Positions 10,979 to 23,786 of a stretch of 64,000 nt of DNA are shown piece after piece. The notes beneath the pieces are model-generated. The model was not told where the DNA came from. It ran no database searches and saw nothing but the letters and a program-made list of their open reading frames with translations. Within the stretch, counting starts at the first letter, position 1. Each line of letters begins with the position of its first letter. This stretch comes from Turnera subulata. Taxonomy: Eukaryota; Streptophyta; Magnoliopsida; Malpighiales; Passifloraceae. The stretch lies in NCBI GenBank assembly GCA_028386065.3, contig JAKUCV010001040.1:4340-68339 (forward strand), read 5' to 3'. The translations under genes and the position numbers were made by a program.

Positions 10979-12639
10979 ATGGCGGGTTTGTCATCCTTCA
11001 ATTCTGCTAAATCCCTGAGTTGTCGTCCCTTTTCTTCTTCTATTAGTTACAGGAGAGGCACTACCCAGAAGAAGAACAGTCTTCTCGTTCTCGCTTCCAC
11101 CAAGAAATTTGAGAATAATATATCCCTTCAGTCAAAGGTACATTCTTTCTCTTACAAGATTATGCGTTTCCTATCCAATATCTTTCCCTTCTTTGATTCT
11201 GGGCATCCACAGTTAGATGTCCACTCATTTCCTTGTTGTAGTAAAAACTGTTAGATCTGAAAAGAATTGGAGAGATAGGAATTCGGCTGATGGGTTTTGC
11301 ATCTCTGTGTTCACTATCTCCTGAAGGTGACCAATATTGCTCATTTCCTTGTAATTGAGCTTTCTATGGATTTTCTACGTTGTTTTATTGTAATTGAGTC
11401 ACGCCTGGTTTGTTCTTGCATTTTGCTTTATTTGCTTTCTTAAGATTTTGTTGAATGTCATTTGCAGCTGATGCAGGTTAGTTTGTTGTTTCCTATCCTC
11501 TCTTTCTGAAGAGTATGAATGTTTCTGATGATTTCCTTTTTGAATTTTCCTTATGAAGTTTCATTTCTCTGTTGCGCGAAAGGAGAACTAGCTTATCTAA
11601 CAGTCTAATTTTTAGGTTGATACCTTGTTAGAGAGCATAAAGTGGGATGATAAAGGTTTGGCGGTGGCTATTGCTCAAAACATCGACACTGGAGCCATAT
11701 TAATGCAAGGCTTTGTGAACAGGGATGCACTGGCTACGACCATATCCTCCAAAAAGGCAACATTTTTTAGTCGCTCGCGTTCATCATTGTGGACAAAGGG
11801 AGAGACCTCCAATAATTTCATCAATGTCCATGACATCTTTCTTGATTGTGATCGGGACTCTGTATGTTCCTGACAGGTGGTAGTTTGAATTTGTGGAATA
11901 ATGTCGTGATCTTATGCCTGAGTTCCCCATAACTATGCTCCCTTGCAGATAATATACCTCGGGAAACCTGATGGACCGACTTGCCACACTGGATCAGAAA
12001 CTTGCTATTACACATCTGTTCTTGATAACTTAGAAGATAAACAGGTTCTATATGGCTTCTGTACCAGCACTTCTGTCTTATTTTAAGTTTACTTATACTA
12101 TGCCAGTTTATAGATTTATGACAAGTTTCAACATCTGTGGCAGGTTAAGGGAGATAGGTTGGCTTTGACAACTCTGTACTCTTTAGAGTCGACAATTTCT
12201 CAGCGAAAAGCAGAATTAGCTGCACCACAGAATGGCAAACCATCATGGACGAAAAGATTACTAAGTGATCAGACATTGCTCTGTTCAAAAATCAGGTTTT
12301 CTTCTCTTTTATCTTCCAAATGGTTTTCCATGGTTTTGAATTGTCATCTCTCCTTCGCCCGCCTTTCAGTATCTGCAAAGCTGTGTCTTTTTTGCTTTTC
12401 CAATGCTGGATCTTTAATCATCTTGTCTTTGTAGGGAAGAGGCTGATGAACTATGTCGAACTCTTGAGGAGAATGAGAGCAATGCACGTACTGAATCTGA
12501 GATGGGAGATGTACTGTATCACGCTCTGGTTCTCCTGGCACTTAAAGATGTAAAGATTGAAGAGGTGGTAGAAGTTCTCCGACAAAGATTTTATCAATCT
12601 GGAATTGAGGAGAAAAAAAGTCGTAGTCAACAGCAGTGA
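10979..12639 (+). CDS. HISN2: Histidine biosynthesis bifunctional protein, phosphoribosyl-AMP cyclohydrolase / phosphoribosyl-ATP pyrophosphatase
   Basis: Five exons: 10979-11137, 11616-11861, 11949-12044, 12144-12295, 12435-12639; predicted 285 residues, about the Arabidopsis length. It catalyses steps 2 and 3 of histidine synthesis, normally in the plastid. The N-terminal 50 residues are Ser/Lys/Arg-rich, as expected for a transit peptide. The cyclohydrolase half (HisI) starts near residue 54 with IKWDDKGLAVAIAQN and carries WTKGETSNNF, CDRDS and CHTGSETCYY, which hold the family metal-binding cysteines. The pyrophosphatase half (HisE) carries TLYSLESTI, REEADEL and EMGDVLYH, whose acidic residues bind Mg. 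I chose the ATG at 10979; the codon nine bases upstream in frame is GTG. A possible 9-nt microexon in intron 1 was not used because family proteins join exons 1 and 2 directly. Confidence 0.96.
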
Positions 12640-14165
12640 ACACTGAAGTACATGCCCATACATGTGGCAATTGAGGTTGTAATGATTATAGATAGCTATC
12701 CATCAAGCTGACTTGTTTAGTTTTCAAATCTTGTTTCATGTAATTTGAAGGGTAGGCGGCTTGTTTTGTTGAGTGTTAAAATCAATGACAATCCATACTG
12801 TCATCATTGCGAGCCTGCATCCGATTCAGACGTGTGGTTTTGGAGTTTGTCCCATTGTAGTTTCATTATCCAATGGTGAATCTTTTGATCAATAGAGGAT
12901 TTGTGGGATTTGAAAGAGCTCATTAACTTTTTGTGTTGCCACTCTATTATGATTCTTCAGGAGAGATTGGTTATATGAAATGTAACTCATCTTAGTGCCA
13001 CACACTGTTCTTCATCACATAGGTGAACTGTTCATTATAGCCGGTGGTTGATGCTTTGGTGGAGAAAGGAGCATAAAAGCAGCTTCCCTGAGGTTCCTCT
13101 CTCTGTCCTACCTGACCTGAAATAAGCGTCTGCTGTACTTCTCCGCAACCAATATGAAGAGTATCTGGGTTTACTTGCTCTACATCTTACAGCCAGACTC
13201 AGTTTCACACACATGAATTTGATGGCCAGTTCTTGCTTCCTTAGCTATCTGATAAAAGGGCATTTTGGTATGTTGGTTGCTTCTCTTCCTTTGTAGAAGC
13301 AGCCAAGTAGACTGCAGCTGGTGAAAAGATCTCAGGCGTTCAACAATCCATCCAACTTAAGAGGGAAGTGATCCGTTTACTTTCACCACTATTGCTACTA
13401 GTCTTACCACTTACAAAAACCAGAATGGCATTCGTTGGTTGGTGGCTAGGGACAGACAAATTCTTTCTAAGAAGACAGACAGACAGGATAGCAAATGTTG
13501 CCCCCTGACCAAGGAAGGCCTGCCTATTGGGGGGTATTGGCATTTGGGCGGTTTACATGTGGGCTAGGCCCATCAAATCTCATATCCCTGAAAAGAGTCG
13601 ATGCATATATACGGTGAAAATTGAAAACGATGAATATTGTGTAACCAAAAAAACACAAAAGAATTATTTTTCAAATAAAAAGTAAAAAAAGAATAATTTC
13701 CGTAATAAAATTTTCCTGAAATGTGTGATCAAGGTTTTTGTTCTTCACCGAACGGGCTAATCACAAGAGAAAAAGGAAACTCTAATTTGTTATTTGTTCC
13801 AATCCTCTCCATTTTCTTCAATCGAACAAACAACATCAGAACTCGGAATGTATTATCCATTGGTAAACATAAGCATTCTATCATAACAGAAAGTACTATA
13901 TTAAATTCTTTTTCTTAACGAACGAACGTATTACGTTCCTCTTAAGACTTCATAAATCATAACATTTTTTTTTCTTTTGGTAAGAAAAAGCTTAGGTTGA
14001 GGGGGGAGGTCGTTATCCAGTAAAGCAATAAGAAGAAAAAACACGAAAGCGACTAAGACTAGGAGGTAGCTCCAGCTGATCAATATAAAGGCATAAGCAG
14101 AATTCAGCTGGGGGGCTTTTTCGATCTAAAAATCTCATCTTGCATCAGTATTAATTCCAGCAACT
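12640..14165. other. Intergenic between HISN2 and the IST1-like gene
   Basis: HISN2 3' region, then sequence without a recognised gene. A T-rich stretch near 13970 could be an old retroposon tail. Confidence 0.5.
14084..14090 (+). promoter_or_regulatory. Candidate TATA box of the IST1-like gene
   Basis: TATAAAG lies 76 bp upstream of the predicted ATG at 14166, which allows a short leader of about 50 nt. Position and sequence only. Confidence 0.45.
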
Positions 14166-17165
14166 ATGTCTCTCTTAAACCAGCTATTCAACCGGGGCGT
14201 TTTTGGTTCTAAATGGTCAGTCTCTCTCTCTCTCTCTCTCTCTTTTCTTTTTAACCTTCTGTTTTTTCAATTGTTGGTGATGATGTTGTTAGGTAGTTAG
14301 TTGTTTATCATTCAAAGAATCAGGGTGCTTTAATTTTAAAATTTTCTGCTTTTTTTTCTGGTCAATGAGTCAACCCTGCAATCTGCAGCTAACCCTCAAA
14401 TTCTTTTGTGGGTTTTCGAATTGCCACTTTAGGTGGGCTTTTCAATGCTTGTTTGTGACAAAGATCTCACCTTGAGCAATACCCAGTTCCTACCACTGGT
14501 TTTTATTTCATGGGTTCCTCTTAGTTGAATTTTTTCTATTTGCTTTTGTTCTATCTTGGTTAATTTTGTGGATGGCGTCAGAATTCACCGTGTCTTGGCC
14601 CTGTGTTAACTGCTCTCTTTTTTTGGTTATCAAATTTTATGTCTTTGCTTGATTCATCTTGGTTGTTTCTATTCTCTCTACTTGGTTATAATGTGTGGAT
14701 GATAATTTAATCTGCTTGTAGCAAAACGTGCTTGAACCTGGCTATTTCGCGCATGAAACTGCTGCAAAATAAGAGAGATTTGCAGCTCAAGCACATGCGA
14801 AAGGAGATTGCACAATTTTTGCAGGCCGGACAAGAAGCAATAGCTCGAATTCGGGTAACTTTGGAGTCGCTGCCTAAATCGTGATCCTACATTTCTTATT
14901 CCGACAATTGAGTTACTTTGTTTCTCTCCTCTTTATCTCTCTAGGTGGAACATGTCATACGAGAACAAAATATCTGGGCTGCTTATGAAATACTGGAGTT
15001 GTTCTGCGAGTTTGTTCTTGCACGTGTTCCAATAATTGAAAGTCAGAAGTAAGTCATTTGCTTGAAGGTTCCTTTTGCAGATGACTTTAGTTATGCTTTA
15101 CCCTGCGCTTAGAAGACATAAGTATAAATAATTGCAACCTAATTGACTAGGATGGAAATTTTCGGTTCATTATGTGTTTCTATGGTTTCCTGGGACAGTT
15201 TTCCTTATATTCTTATTTGGAAGTAGCTAGAGTAATAGGTTCCTCCTGTCTGCAGAGATGATTTAAATTTTCCTCATACCAAGTCAGATTTATGATAATA
15301 TTGAAATCAGCTGACAAGGGGGACAAGGTTGGCATAAAAGAAAACCTTTTCCGTTTCTTTTTGCTCCCACTGTTAAGACAATGAGTGTGGATTTTGTGGT
15401 CAATCAAATTGCTATATTAAGATATCTGCATTGGTTGTTTTGGTCTCCTTACCTGCTTATGCATGATGTTTACACTGCGAACAACGTGCTTACTCACAAG
15501 GCATTCTTGGAACCACAGAGTTCAAAAGATAATGCAGAACAGCAGCTAGATGAGGGCTTAATGCACCTGCTCAATGGGCTTGTAGCTTACAAAATTTCTT
15601 GAAAATTCATGCTGTATGCCACCAATAATTTCCCAAAATCCTTTCTTTGAAATGGTAGGGAGTGTCCAACTGAATTGCGGGAGGCCATTGCAAGCATCAT
15701 TTTTGCTGCTCCCAGATGTTCTGAAGTATCAGATTTGCTGACGATCAAGAACTTGTTTGTTACCAAGTATGGGAAGGAATTTGTCCTGGCTGCTTCTGAG
15801 CTCCGCCCTGACTCTGGTGTCAACCGTGCGGTTAGTTGGCTTTAGCGTATTCAGTTTTCTAAAAGTTATTTACTTCTCTACAATTTTAAATTAGTACAAG
15901 AGCACCCATGGTGACCAGAATGTTTGACACAATTTACCCTACTCTTCCATTATCATTGTGCAGATCATTGAAAAGCTTTCAGTTAGTGCTCCAGCCCCAG
16001 AGGCGAGGCTCAGAGTACTGAAGGAAATTGCACAAGAGTACAACTTGGACTGGGACTCTTCTAATACAGAAGCAGAACTTGGGAAGAAGTATGAAGATCT
16101 GCTGGTATGTTGGGCAATTTAGTTTTGGGTTTTATTTTTGTTTAGCATATGCCTTTGTGTTGGCCAGACATCAACTTTCTTCATTTTAACAATTCCTAGC
16201 CCCTCCAAGACCTTATTAGCTGAAAATGAAAATCAGTAATTACTAATTTGTGAACAGCTTTATAGTTTGAACCTCCTGAGTCATACATGAGAGATGTACA
16301 CAAATTAGGTCTGACAAACTGCTTAGGGTCCTTGTATGCTCGCGATTTTGTGTCAGGACAAGGGTATAGTAAATGTCAAACCAACATTAACCACCAGCAT
16401 ACCAACATGTGGGATTCATATAGCTCTCCTGTGGTGATCCTAGTCAATAGAGTTGTGATTTTCCCTTACCCATTCCCTCGTAACAAAACTTTATATGTTC
16501 TTCTGCAAGCCAGTAAATCATCTTGAAGGACTGTTGTTTCCATGTGATTTCTGCAACAGCCTATTCTGAGTTACCATTGATCGTGATGACCAACAAAACT
16601 ATTTGATCTTTCTTCTGGTTGAGATACTCTAAATTGCTTGATACTGATGGTGTTGAAATTAAGTGATGGTAACTTGGTTCCTGTGATCCGCACCTGTTAA
16701 AACGTGTAATAGCACTTAATTGTTGTTCATCAAATTGAGGTGTAATTCACCAATTTGTGTGTTGACTATGTTCTCTAGGCAGGATCAAAGCAGATTGTAG
16801 CTGAAACTGTACTTTCTCAGCCTCCAGCCGAACAGAGCCTTCCTAGACCTATATCCAACAGTGCACCTTCTGTAACAAATACAAATAGTGATCAAGGATC
16901 TCGACATCTTCAAGCTTCTAGCATCGCGGTGGAGAACAAGGTAATAGAATCGCCCATCAGAAATCAGAATGCTGCCACTGCTATCGAAGCCGAAAGGGAG
17001 ACAGCATCACAGTCATCCGATGATGTGTTGGAGAGAGCTCGAGCAGCAATTGCCACCGCAGAGCGTGCCACTGCTGCTGCACGTGCTGCTGCTGAATTAG
17101 TAAATGTTAAGTTTGGTGTGCTCAAGCTAACTGAAGAAAAACCATCCCAGCGCTTGGATCGTTGA
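14166..17165 (+). CDS. IST1-like protein (regulator of Vps4 activity, ESCRT/MVB pathway)
   Basis: Six exons: 14166-14215, 14722-14854, 14945-15048, 15659-15830, 15964-16104, 16779-17165; predicted 328 residues. The IST1 domain covers about residues 15-180: it opens with CKTCLNLAISRMKLLQNKR, and includes RIRVEHVIREQN, the helix around AYEILELFCEFVLARV, and the ELREAIASIIFAAPRC motif typical of the family. IST1 proteins bind ESCRT-III and Vps4/SKD1 and tune sorting of membrane proteins into multivesicular bodies. The last exon encodes a Ser/Pro/Asn-rich linker and an Ala/Arg/Glu-rich helix near the C-terminus. The C-terminal MIT-interacting motif of yeast and animal IST1 is not evident. Plants have several ISTL genes and I cannot tell which member this is. 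Confidence 0.93.
14219..14243. repeat. (TC)n microsatellite in intron 1 of the IST1-like gene
   Basis: About 12 TC units directly after the first splice donor. Confidence 0.9.
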
Positions 17166-18105
17166 TAATTCAAAATGAGCTTGTATCTAAAGTGATTGCT
17201 GTGATTGCTGTGGCTGCTTCTCAATATCTGACAAAAGAAAACATGCAGATTTATTATTTTAAACCCTAAAAATGGAAGGGAAAGGGAATGTACATTACAA
17301 AAGCAAACACAATATCTGGCTGAAGCTAATATTGAAAGATGATGTTCAATATTACTTCCACTTTAATTCTGTCGTGTTGATAGTAATCTCATTTTTATAT
17401 TTGATTTTCTCAATCTTCTAAGGAAGTAGGTATTTCATGACCAGTTTTGAGCATCCCCAGTTAGCAGTCTCTTGCTCGGTTTGTAATGGTACTCGCATTA
17501 TATTTTATGAATATGACACCATTTCCCTAATTCCTTGCACGAAAACTACATTGAGTACAATATAAAGAAAACAAAAAAGTTGAACCGAAATGAGAAATGG
17601 AGTTGAAAACAAACAGAATGGCTAACTTATCTCATGAAAAATGAGAGAGATTATAGTCTGAAAGTGACGAGTCAAAGTTTTCATTTGTTTGATATCTGCT
17701 CATAACAAACCAAAACATTCTTGTTGTTACTTGGTATCGAACGGCCACATCCTACATGACTCTAGCTAGGGACAGGGCAGGTTAGCCCTAGCTTACATGA
17801 CATTAATGGATCTCTTAACTATCCATACATTTCCAAGCAATGCACGCAGATAAAAATTGCATGCATAGGTACTTTGAATCAGAAATTATTAAAATTGCAT
17901 AGATATGGAATAATTAATTTGAGTAATTTTATATATTTACCTCTAAAATAAGCACATCTCTAGGAGCGAAGCGACATATCCCTCTCTATTGCAAGCTCAA
18001 GACCAGCGTCTGTTTCACAAAAGACAACTCTTTCTGCATCAAAGTCTTCATCAAAAACAAATCTTTAAGCACATAATACAAAACCGTACATTACATCTAT
18101 GTTCA

Positions 18106-18137
<32 letters not shown>
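18106..18137. repeat. Compound (GT)n(GA)n microsatellite
   Basis: Seven to eight GT units followed directly by about eight GA units. Confidence 0.9.
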
Positions 18138-18138
<1 letters not shown>

Positions 18139-21100
18139 TGACAAAGATGTGTCTTAAAGTTATAGCAGGAAAAGAAAAGAAAAATATAAAAGAGAGACAG
18201 GAGCAAACAAGACCAAAAAAGAAAAAACTGTGTAGGCAATAGTATTCCATATAAGAGAGCATGGCATTGAGTACTACTTGTTCATGCAAGGGCGTGATGA
18301 TGTGAACTAAGAACCTCCATTGATTTTGTTGAAGTGAAGGGTCGTTTTCACCTTGAATTTCGTTCTAGCTAGTAGTTGTTTCCATTGGTTGTTTCCCGGA
18401 GATGCTAGTTCCTTTTGTTTCTATTTCTACTCTCTCTTTTTTCCTCCATTTCTCATCATTTATTTTTCTGGACATGCAATTTGCAAATCAGCTCTTTTGT
18501 TTCATTCTTTAAATTTTCTGCGATAAGGAATTGATGAATTCTCAAGTTTGGTGTGATTATAGCTATCAATGAGTCGATGACAGAGATTGAGACAAAAGTT
18601 GCTGATTCTCCAAATTTCTTTTGGATTTGGCATTTTGGTTTGGGCTTTTCTAGTTTAGTTTTACTAATAGGATAGCACTTTCTTTTTCCTATATGGACTC
18701 CATAACCAGTCTTATAGCCCAAAACTAGTAGCGGCAGAGGAATCAAAAGATACAACAAATATTGTATGCGAATTAGGATAATAATCTCCTGAGGAAACAA
18801 TCATACAACATTATTGGCAGACAAAGTTTATTAATGGAGGTGGTCCTCCGAATAGGACTCTATCCTTCTCCTTTTTTCCAAAGAATCTATCAAATATATG
18901 TAAATTATATATATATAAGTTTTGTATTCAAAGAATTAATAGTTGTCTGTTGCCATTTAATAAAGACTAAAGATAGGAGATCCAAATCCCTTTTCCCCTT
19001 GAAAAAAAGAATGTAAAAGAATATATAATTATGTATGCACTCATGACATCAATAAAGAACTATCAATTTGCAGAAATAATTGGCTGAAGTTAAAGAAAAG
19101 CCAAGCCCAGCATGCATAGCAGAGGAGCAGCAAGCAAAGCTAGCCCCAAGCAAAAGCAAAAAAGTTGCAAAAAATTAAAACAGAAAGTCCTTGCAGCTTA
19201 AATGCAAACTAAAGGCAGAATAGAAGAGAGACCTTATAAAACCCACTGTGCAAACACAGAGCTGAAAAACATACAAAAGCTAGCCAGAAAAATAATTGTG
19301 GCTGGGGGTGATTCTCAAAAAGAAACATTAAGTCTTGATAGTTGGTCCAGTACTCCTCTTATTTACTAATAAATTCCCCAGAAACAAGACGAACCCCAAA
19401 CCCAAAAGGCCGCTGCTATGGCATCATTCAGGACACCAATGAATGTCGAATGGGACAGTACAGATTATTAGAAAAAAAAAAAGTAAACATTTCAGTGCTA
19501 AAAAAAGAAGTAGTACTTGTATCCTTTTTCATCCAAGAGAAAAGAGAGAAATAGTGAAATGTCTGGAGGTAACAGAGAAGAAAAAAAATGAAGACTACAC
19601 ATCGATTGAGGAGGAATGGAGTTAGTGATAGAAAAAAAATTACTGCAAAAGCTGGCCTCAAAGGCCAAAAGGACGTACGTAGTTCATCAGATACCATCGC
19701 AAGAGGGCAAATTAAAAAATTAACCGGTTGATGGTTATACATATATATAATATTTAAAGGGTTATATAACATAGTAATAATTTTGATAAGAAATAAAGGC
19801 CATGCAGCAGCTTTAAACATTCCCCGACTTGCTATTGCACGAAATAAGCTGGGTCTATCCTCTCATAGCCGGCTACTTTTGCTGCCTCTAAATATTGCAT
19901 TGTCTTTACACCCATGCCATCTCTCACATTTCAGTAAATGACAGTTATATTGCAACTTTTTTAGTGTACTTTTGGTTCCATGTATCCCCCAAAAGACAAC
20001 TAAGTATGTGATAGTATAGTACTACTAAACACTACACCACTACTGTCTACTATACTATATAATATCATTCAATCCCTTCTTCCTCTCTCTCTATTTCGTC
20101 TCTCTGTGTGTGGTGGTGGTGTTTGATCCCGAGATATATTCGAGAAAGGTACGAGACTGTTGGTTGACAAAGATCCTCTGTATTATGTTATGTGTGCGTG
20201 TGAGAGAGAGATCCACAGTAGCTAAACAGATGATAACTCGATGGTTTCTCGTTGTTGTGGCACAGTGAAACTGGTTATTTCCATCTGTTTAAATACAAAG
20301 AAAGGAATGGGTTTTGGGTTTTTGGCCTAATTAAATGCCATGTGATGCCCTGGACCAGATACCATTTTCTTGACAAAGCCTAGATAGCAGCATTAGTTTT
20401 GCACCATTACCTAGTAATTAATTATAGTACCAGCTGGATATATATACATACACATATAATCCATGTTGTTCACTGGGTGGACGTACAAAAGAGGGGTTCA
20501 TGTTGGTTTTCTTTTTCTGCCAAACAGTGACAAGGAAAGTTAACTTCTGGTTGTTTAGTTTTATTCTTTTGGTTAGTCAATAGCACATCTCTTATATGTT
20601 ACTCTCAGCTAAACCTGGGCAAACAATTACATCATATATAGAAGGAAATCAAGCAATAACTGGGTTTTCTTTTTCTGCTATATACAACTCTTAATTAAAT
20701 CTTAGATTCAATAATATAGGATAAACGCAATTTACTCCATGCTTTAAGTCATTTGCAATCCTAAACAAAAGTAGCTTAGTTAATTGGCATTGAAAAAGAA
20801 GAAATCCTATGGTACAGGTGTATACCCAGTGAAGAGAAACAAATCATTAATTAATTTAAGTACCCTACATATAGGATGAGATTGCATTACATTTAAAATG
20901 TTCAACTTTAAAATCTCTCCCTTATGGAAAATTTAATTGAAGAAAAGACTAGACATAGCTATGTAATAAGTAATAACTACACTTGAAATGAATCAAACTT
21001 GTCTCTTCCCTATCTTACACTTAATTTCCCAAAATAAGGAAAATTTTAAATCATTGCGGTAACCAATAGCAGCCTTGGGGTCAAGGATTTAGCTAGCTCT

Positions 21101-21191
21101 CTTTTGTTGACATGTGGGCATTTTCAATTGGCGAGCAAGCGGTGACTAGTTGCACTCCAGCATAACCTACTGCTGTGGTAGTCTGTACATG

Positions 21192-21212
21192 TTAGGGCTA
21201 GGGTTAGGGTTT
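21192..21212 (+). repeat. Short telomere-like tract / telobox
   Basis: TTAGGGCTAGGGTTAGGGTTT contains three near-TTTAGGG units. The reverse complement includes AAACCCTAA, the plant telo-box found in some promoters. Too short to indicate a chromosome end. Confidence 0.5.
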
Positions 21213-21533
21213 AGTTTCATTAAACAATTTGTCTCTTCCGTAGCCTCTAGGATCCATGATCTGCCAATTAGGTTGCTATTACTGTGATACACATAAATTC
21301 AAACACGAATCTCTCTTATCAATTTTTTCCACAACCTCATAGTGCTACTTCTTTAAGCGCACCTGAAATTTACTCATTAATAAAATCCAGTGAACGAAAT
21401 GAGCAATGTCAAACTAACTGCTGCATTCATGTCCACGTTAAAATAGAATTCGAACTATTCTAGTTGCCAAAGTTCAGCCAATTGAGGTTGTAGACTTTTT
21501 GTTATTGAAAATATAAAAAAGGCCAATAGCTTA

Positions 21534-21800
21534 CTCCCTCTATTTCAAAAGATTAAGAAACCACTCATTAATTTTGATTCTAGTAAAATTTGTGATAAAG
21601 AGACTAAATTAACCCTTTCATTAATTATTTATTTAAGATAATTTTACTAACCTATCAAAGACTATCCTATTTAGTAGGTCCTATCCCTATGAAGTATATA
21701 AGGAAAAAGAAATCTGACATGCATTGGATATAGCAAAACGTTAATTAATTTGAAACAAATACCAATTGCTAGAACGACAATTAAAAAGAAATGGAGGGAG
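21534..21800. mobile_element. Stowaway-like MITE (Tc1/mariner)
   Basis: The 267-bp element starts CTCCCTCTATTTC and ends GAAATGGAGGGAG, so the ends are inverted repeats. It is flanked by TA on both sides (21532-21533 and 21801-21802). The CTCCCTC terminus with a TA duplication is the Stowaway signature. There is no coding capacity. Confidence 0.88.
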
Positions 21801-21821
21801 TATATATCAACGGGCCAATAT

Positions 21822-22390
21822 TGTTGGAATAGTGTTGCTTATTCCATCCCACATCGTGAAGAAAGTGCTTGGGGGGGTTTTGTTTTGCTATAAATAGAAC
21901 TCCCCCTTACCTTAGTAAGACATCCCAAAAAATTAGAGTATAATTGTTTCCATACAATTGTACTAAATACTTCTCTTCTCTTAGTAAAAATTGAGCAAGC
22001 CTATTCTATAAAGGTGCTCCGGAGACGTAGGCAAAATTTTGGCCGAACTCCGTTATCAAGTTTTGAGTTCTCTTTTTAATATTCCGTCTTTAATTTCCGC
22101 ATTTATTTAGTATTCAATATTTGGCTGGCTAAGCCGCCTTTGTCTCTTTTGTTGGCCGGCTAAGCCGCCTTTGTTCGGGTTTAGGTTGTGAATTAATACA
22201 CTGTGCAAGTAAGTCCTGTCTAGGAGATTGGATTTTAAATGAATCTCTGTTCCTCCAATCTTTCCTGGGGATTTATCTTGGAATGATAATTCTGTCTAAG
22301 GAGATTGGCTAGGCCATCTTTCCTGGGAATTATCGAATCAGTTCAATTCACTAGTTGTTTAGTGGGGAAATTACCCGAGTTTTCCCAACA
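21822..22390 (+). repeat. 5' LTR of the Copia element
   Basis: 569 bp, TGTTGG to CCAACA. It carries a TATA-like CTATAAATAG near 21890, the expected U3 promoter, and the duplicated motif GGCTGGCTAAGCCGCC / GGCCGGCTAAGCCGCC downstream. Confidence 0.95.
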
Positions 22391-22392
22391 AG

Positions 22393-22405
22393 TGGTAGAG
22401 GAGCC
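22393..22405 (+). other. Primer binding site of the Copia element
   Basis: TGGTAGAGGAGCC, two bases after the 5' LTR, resembles the initiator-methionine tRNA complement TGGTATCAGAGCC with internal changes. Confidence 0.7.
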
Positions 22406-22461
22406 GAAGGTTCGTCCTTTGGGCAATTTGAAATATTGAATACTAACCTTTGAATTTTGTA

Positions 22462-23773
22462 ATGGCGGAAGAAAGGGCTACATCAAGTAAGCAGTCTGGA
22501 GAATTGTCTTCCACATCGGCCTCAACACCCAGATGGTCTAGGACTTCAGTGTCCAGTATGAAGCTTGCTGTTGAGATATTTGATGGCACCCCATTTCGGC
22601 ATGTGGCAGTGTGAGGTCCTTGACTCACTATTCCAGCAAGCCTTTCATGTTGCAATAGAAGAAGAGAAACCAGAAGATGTCAGTGACAAGGAGTGGGCCG
22701 ACGTAAACAAGTTGGCATGCGGAACAATTCGATCGTGCTTGTCCAGGGAGCAGAAGTATGCTTTCAAAAATGAAGTTTCGGCATACAAATTGTGGAAAGC
22801 ATTGGAAGACACATTCTTGAAAAAGAGTGGTCAAAACAAGCTTGTGATGAAGAAGAGATTGTTTTGGTTCAAGTATCGATCAGGTGCTACCATGAATGAG
22901 CACATCACCTTGTTCAAGAAGTTAGTAGCAGACCTGTTCAATTTGGATGTTGTATTTGAAGATGAAGACTTGGCTTTGATGCTGTTATCATCTCTTCCCG
23001 ATGAGTTCGAGCACTTGGAGACAACATTACTTCATGGGAAACAGAATGTGTCCTTAGAGGCTGTATGTTCGGCTTTGTACAGTCATGAGATGAGAAAGCA
23101 GGATAAGATGAAGAGCAAAGCAACTGAAGCAGATGAAGCTTTAGTGGCTAGAGGACGACAGCAAAGCCAGACGAAGGGGAGAAGAGGAAGATCCAAGTCC
23201 AAAAGTAGAGTTGCCAAAGATGAATGTGCCTTTTGTCATGAGAAAGGGCATTGGAAGAAAGACTGTCCGAAGTTGAAGAAGAGAGGAAAGACTCCAGAAG
23301 ATGCTAATGTTGCAGAATGCAAGAGTGATGCGGAGTCAGAAGTTTCTTTGGTTGGTTCACCCTCAACATCACAAGCAGATGAGTGGATTTTGGATTCAGG
23401 TTGCACCTACCATATGTGTCCCATCCGGGAATGGTTCTTTGAGTTTGAAGAGCTCAATGGTGGGGTTGTTTATATGGGCAATGACAATCCATGTAAAACA
23501 GCCGGTATAGGTTCAATTAAGCTGAGGAATCATGATGGATCCACCAGAATTTTGAGAGATGTTCGATATGTTCCAGAGTTGAAGAAGAATCTCATCTCTT
23601 TGGGGGCTTTAGAATCAAAAGGCCTAGTTGTCACTATCAGAGATGGAATTCTTAAAGCAACGTCAGGAGCTTTGGTGATGTTAAAAGGAGTGAGGAAGAA
23701 CAATCTGTATTACTACCAAGGTAGTACAGTGATTGGGGCAGTAGCAGCAGCAACTTCTGGAAGCAATCCATAA
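22462..23773 (+). pseudogene. Copia gag and protease region, broken
   Basis: A likely gag start lies at 22462. The frame shifts near 22580, in the conserved N-terminal gag region, after which a 400-codon frame continues to a stop at 23771-23773. Within it are a CCHC zinc knuckle (CX2CX4HX4C, 23225-23266), used for RNA binding by the capsid protein, and the aspartic protease signature DSG at 23393-23401. The stop at 23771 falls just before the integrase domain. Described as found. Confidence 0.9.
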
Positions 23774-23786
23774 TACCAAGGGGATT

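Larger units (their letters stand above)
17166..21533. other. Long intergenic stretch, no gene recognised
   Basis: About 4.4 kb of AT-rich sequence. It contains a microsatellite and a telobox-like run (listed separately). No protein homology or known miRNA sequence was noticed on either strand. Confidence 0.5.

Noticed and set aside
11468..11476. Possible 9-nt microexon (between TTGCAG and GTTAGT) in HISN2 intron 1
   Set aside because: Direct joining of exons 1 and 2 matches the family protein; the microexon would add three residues not expected there.
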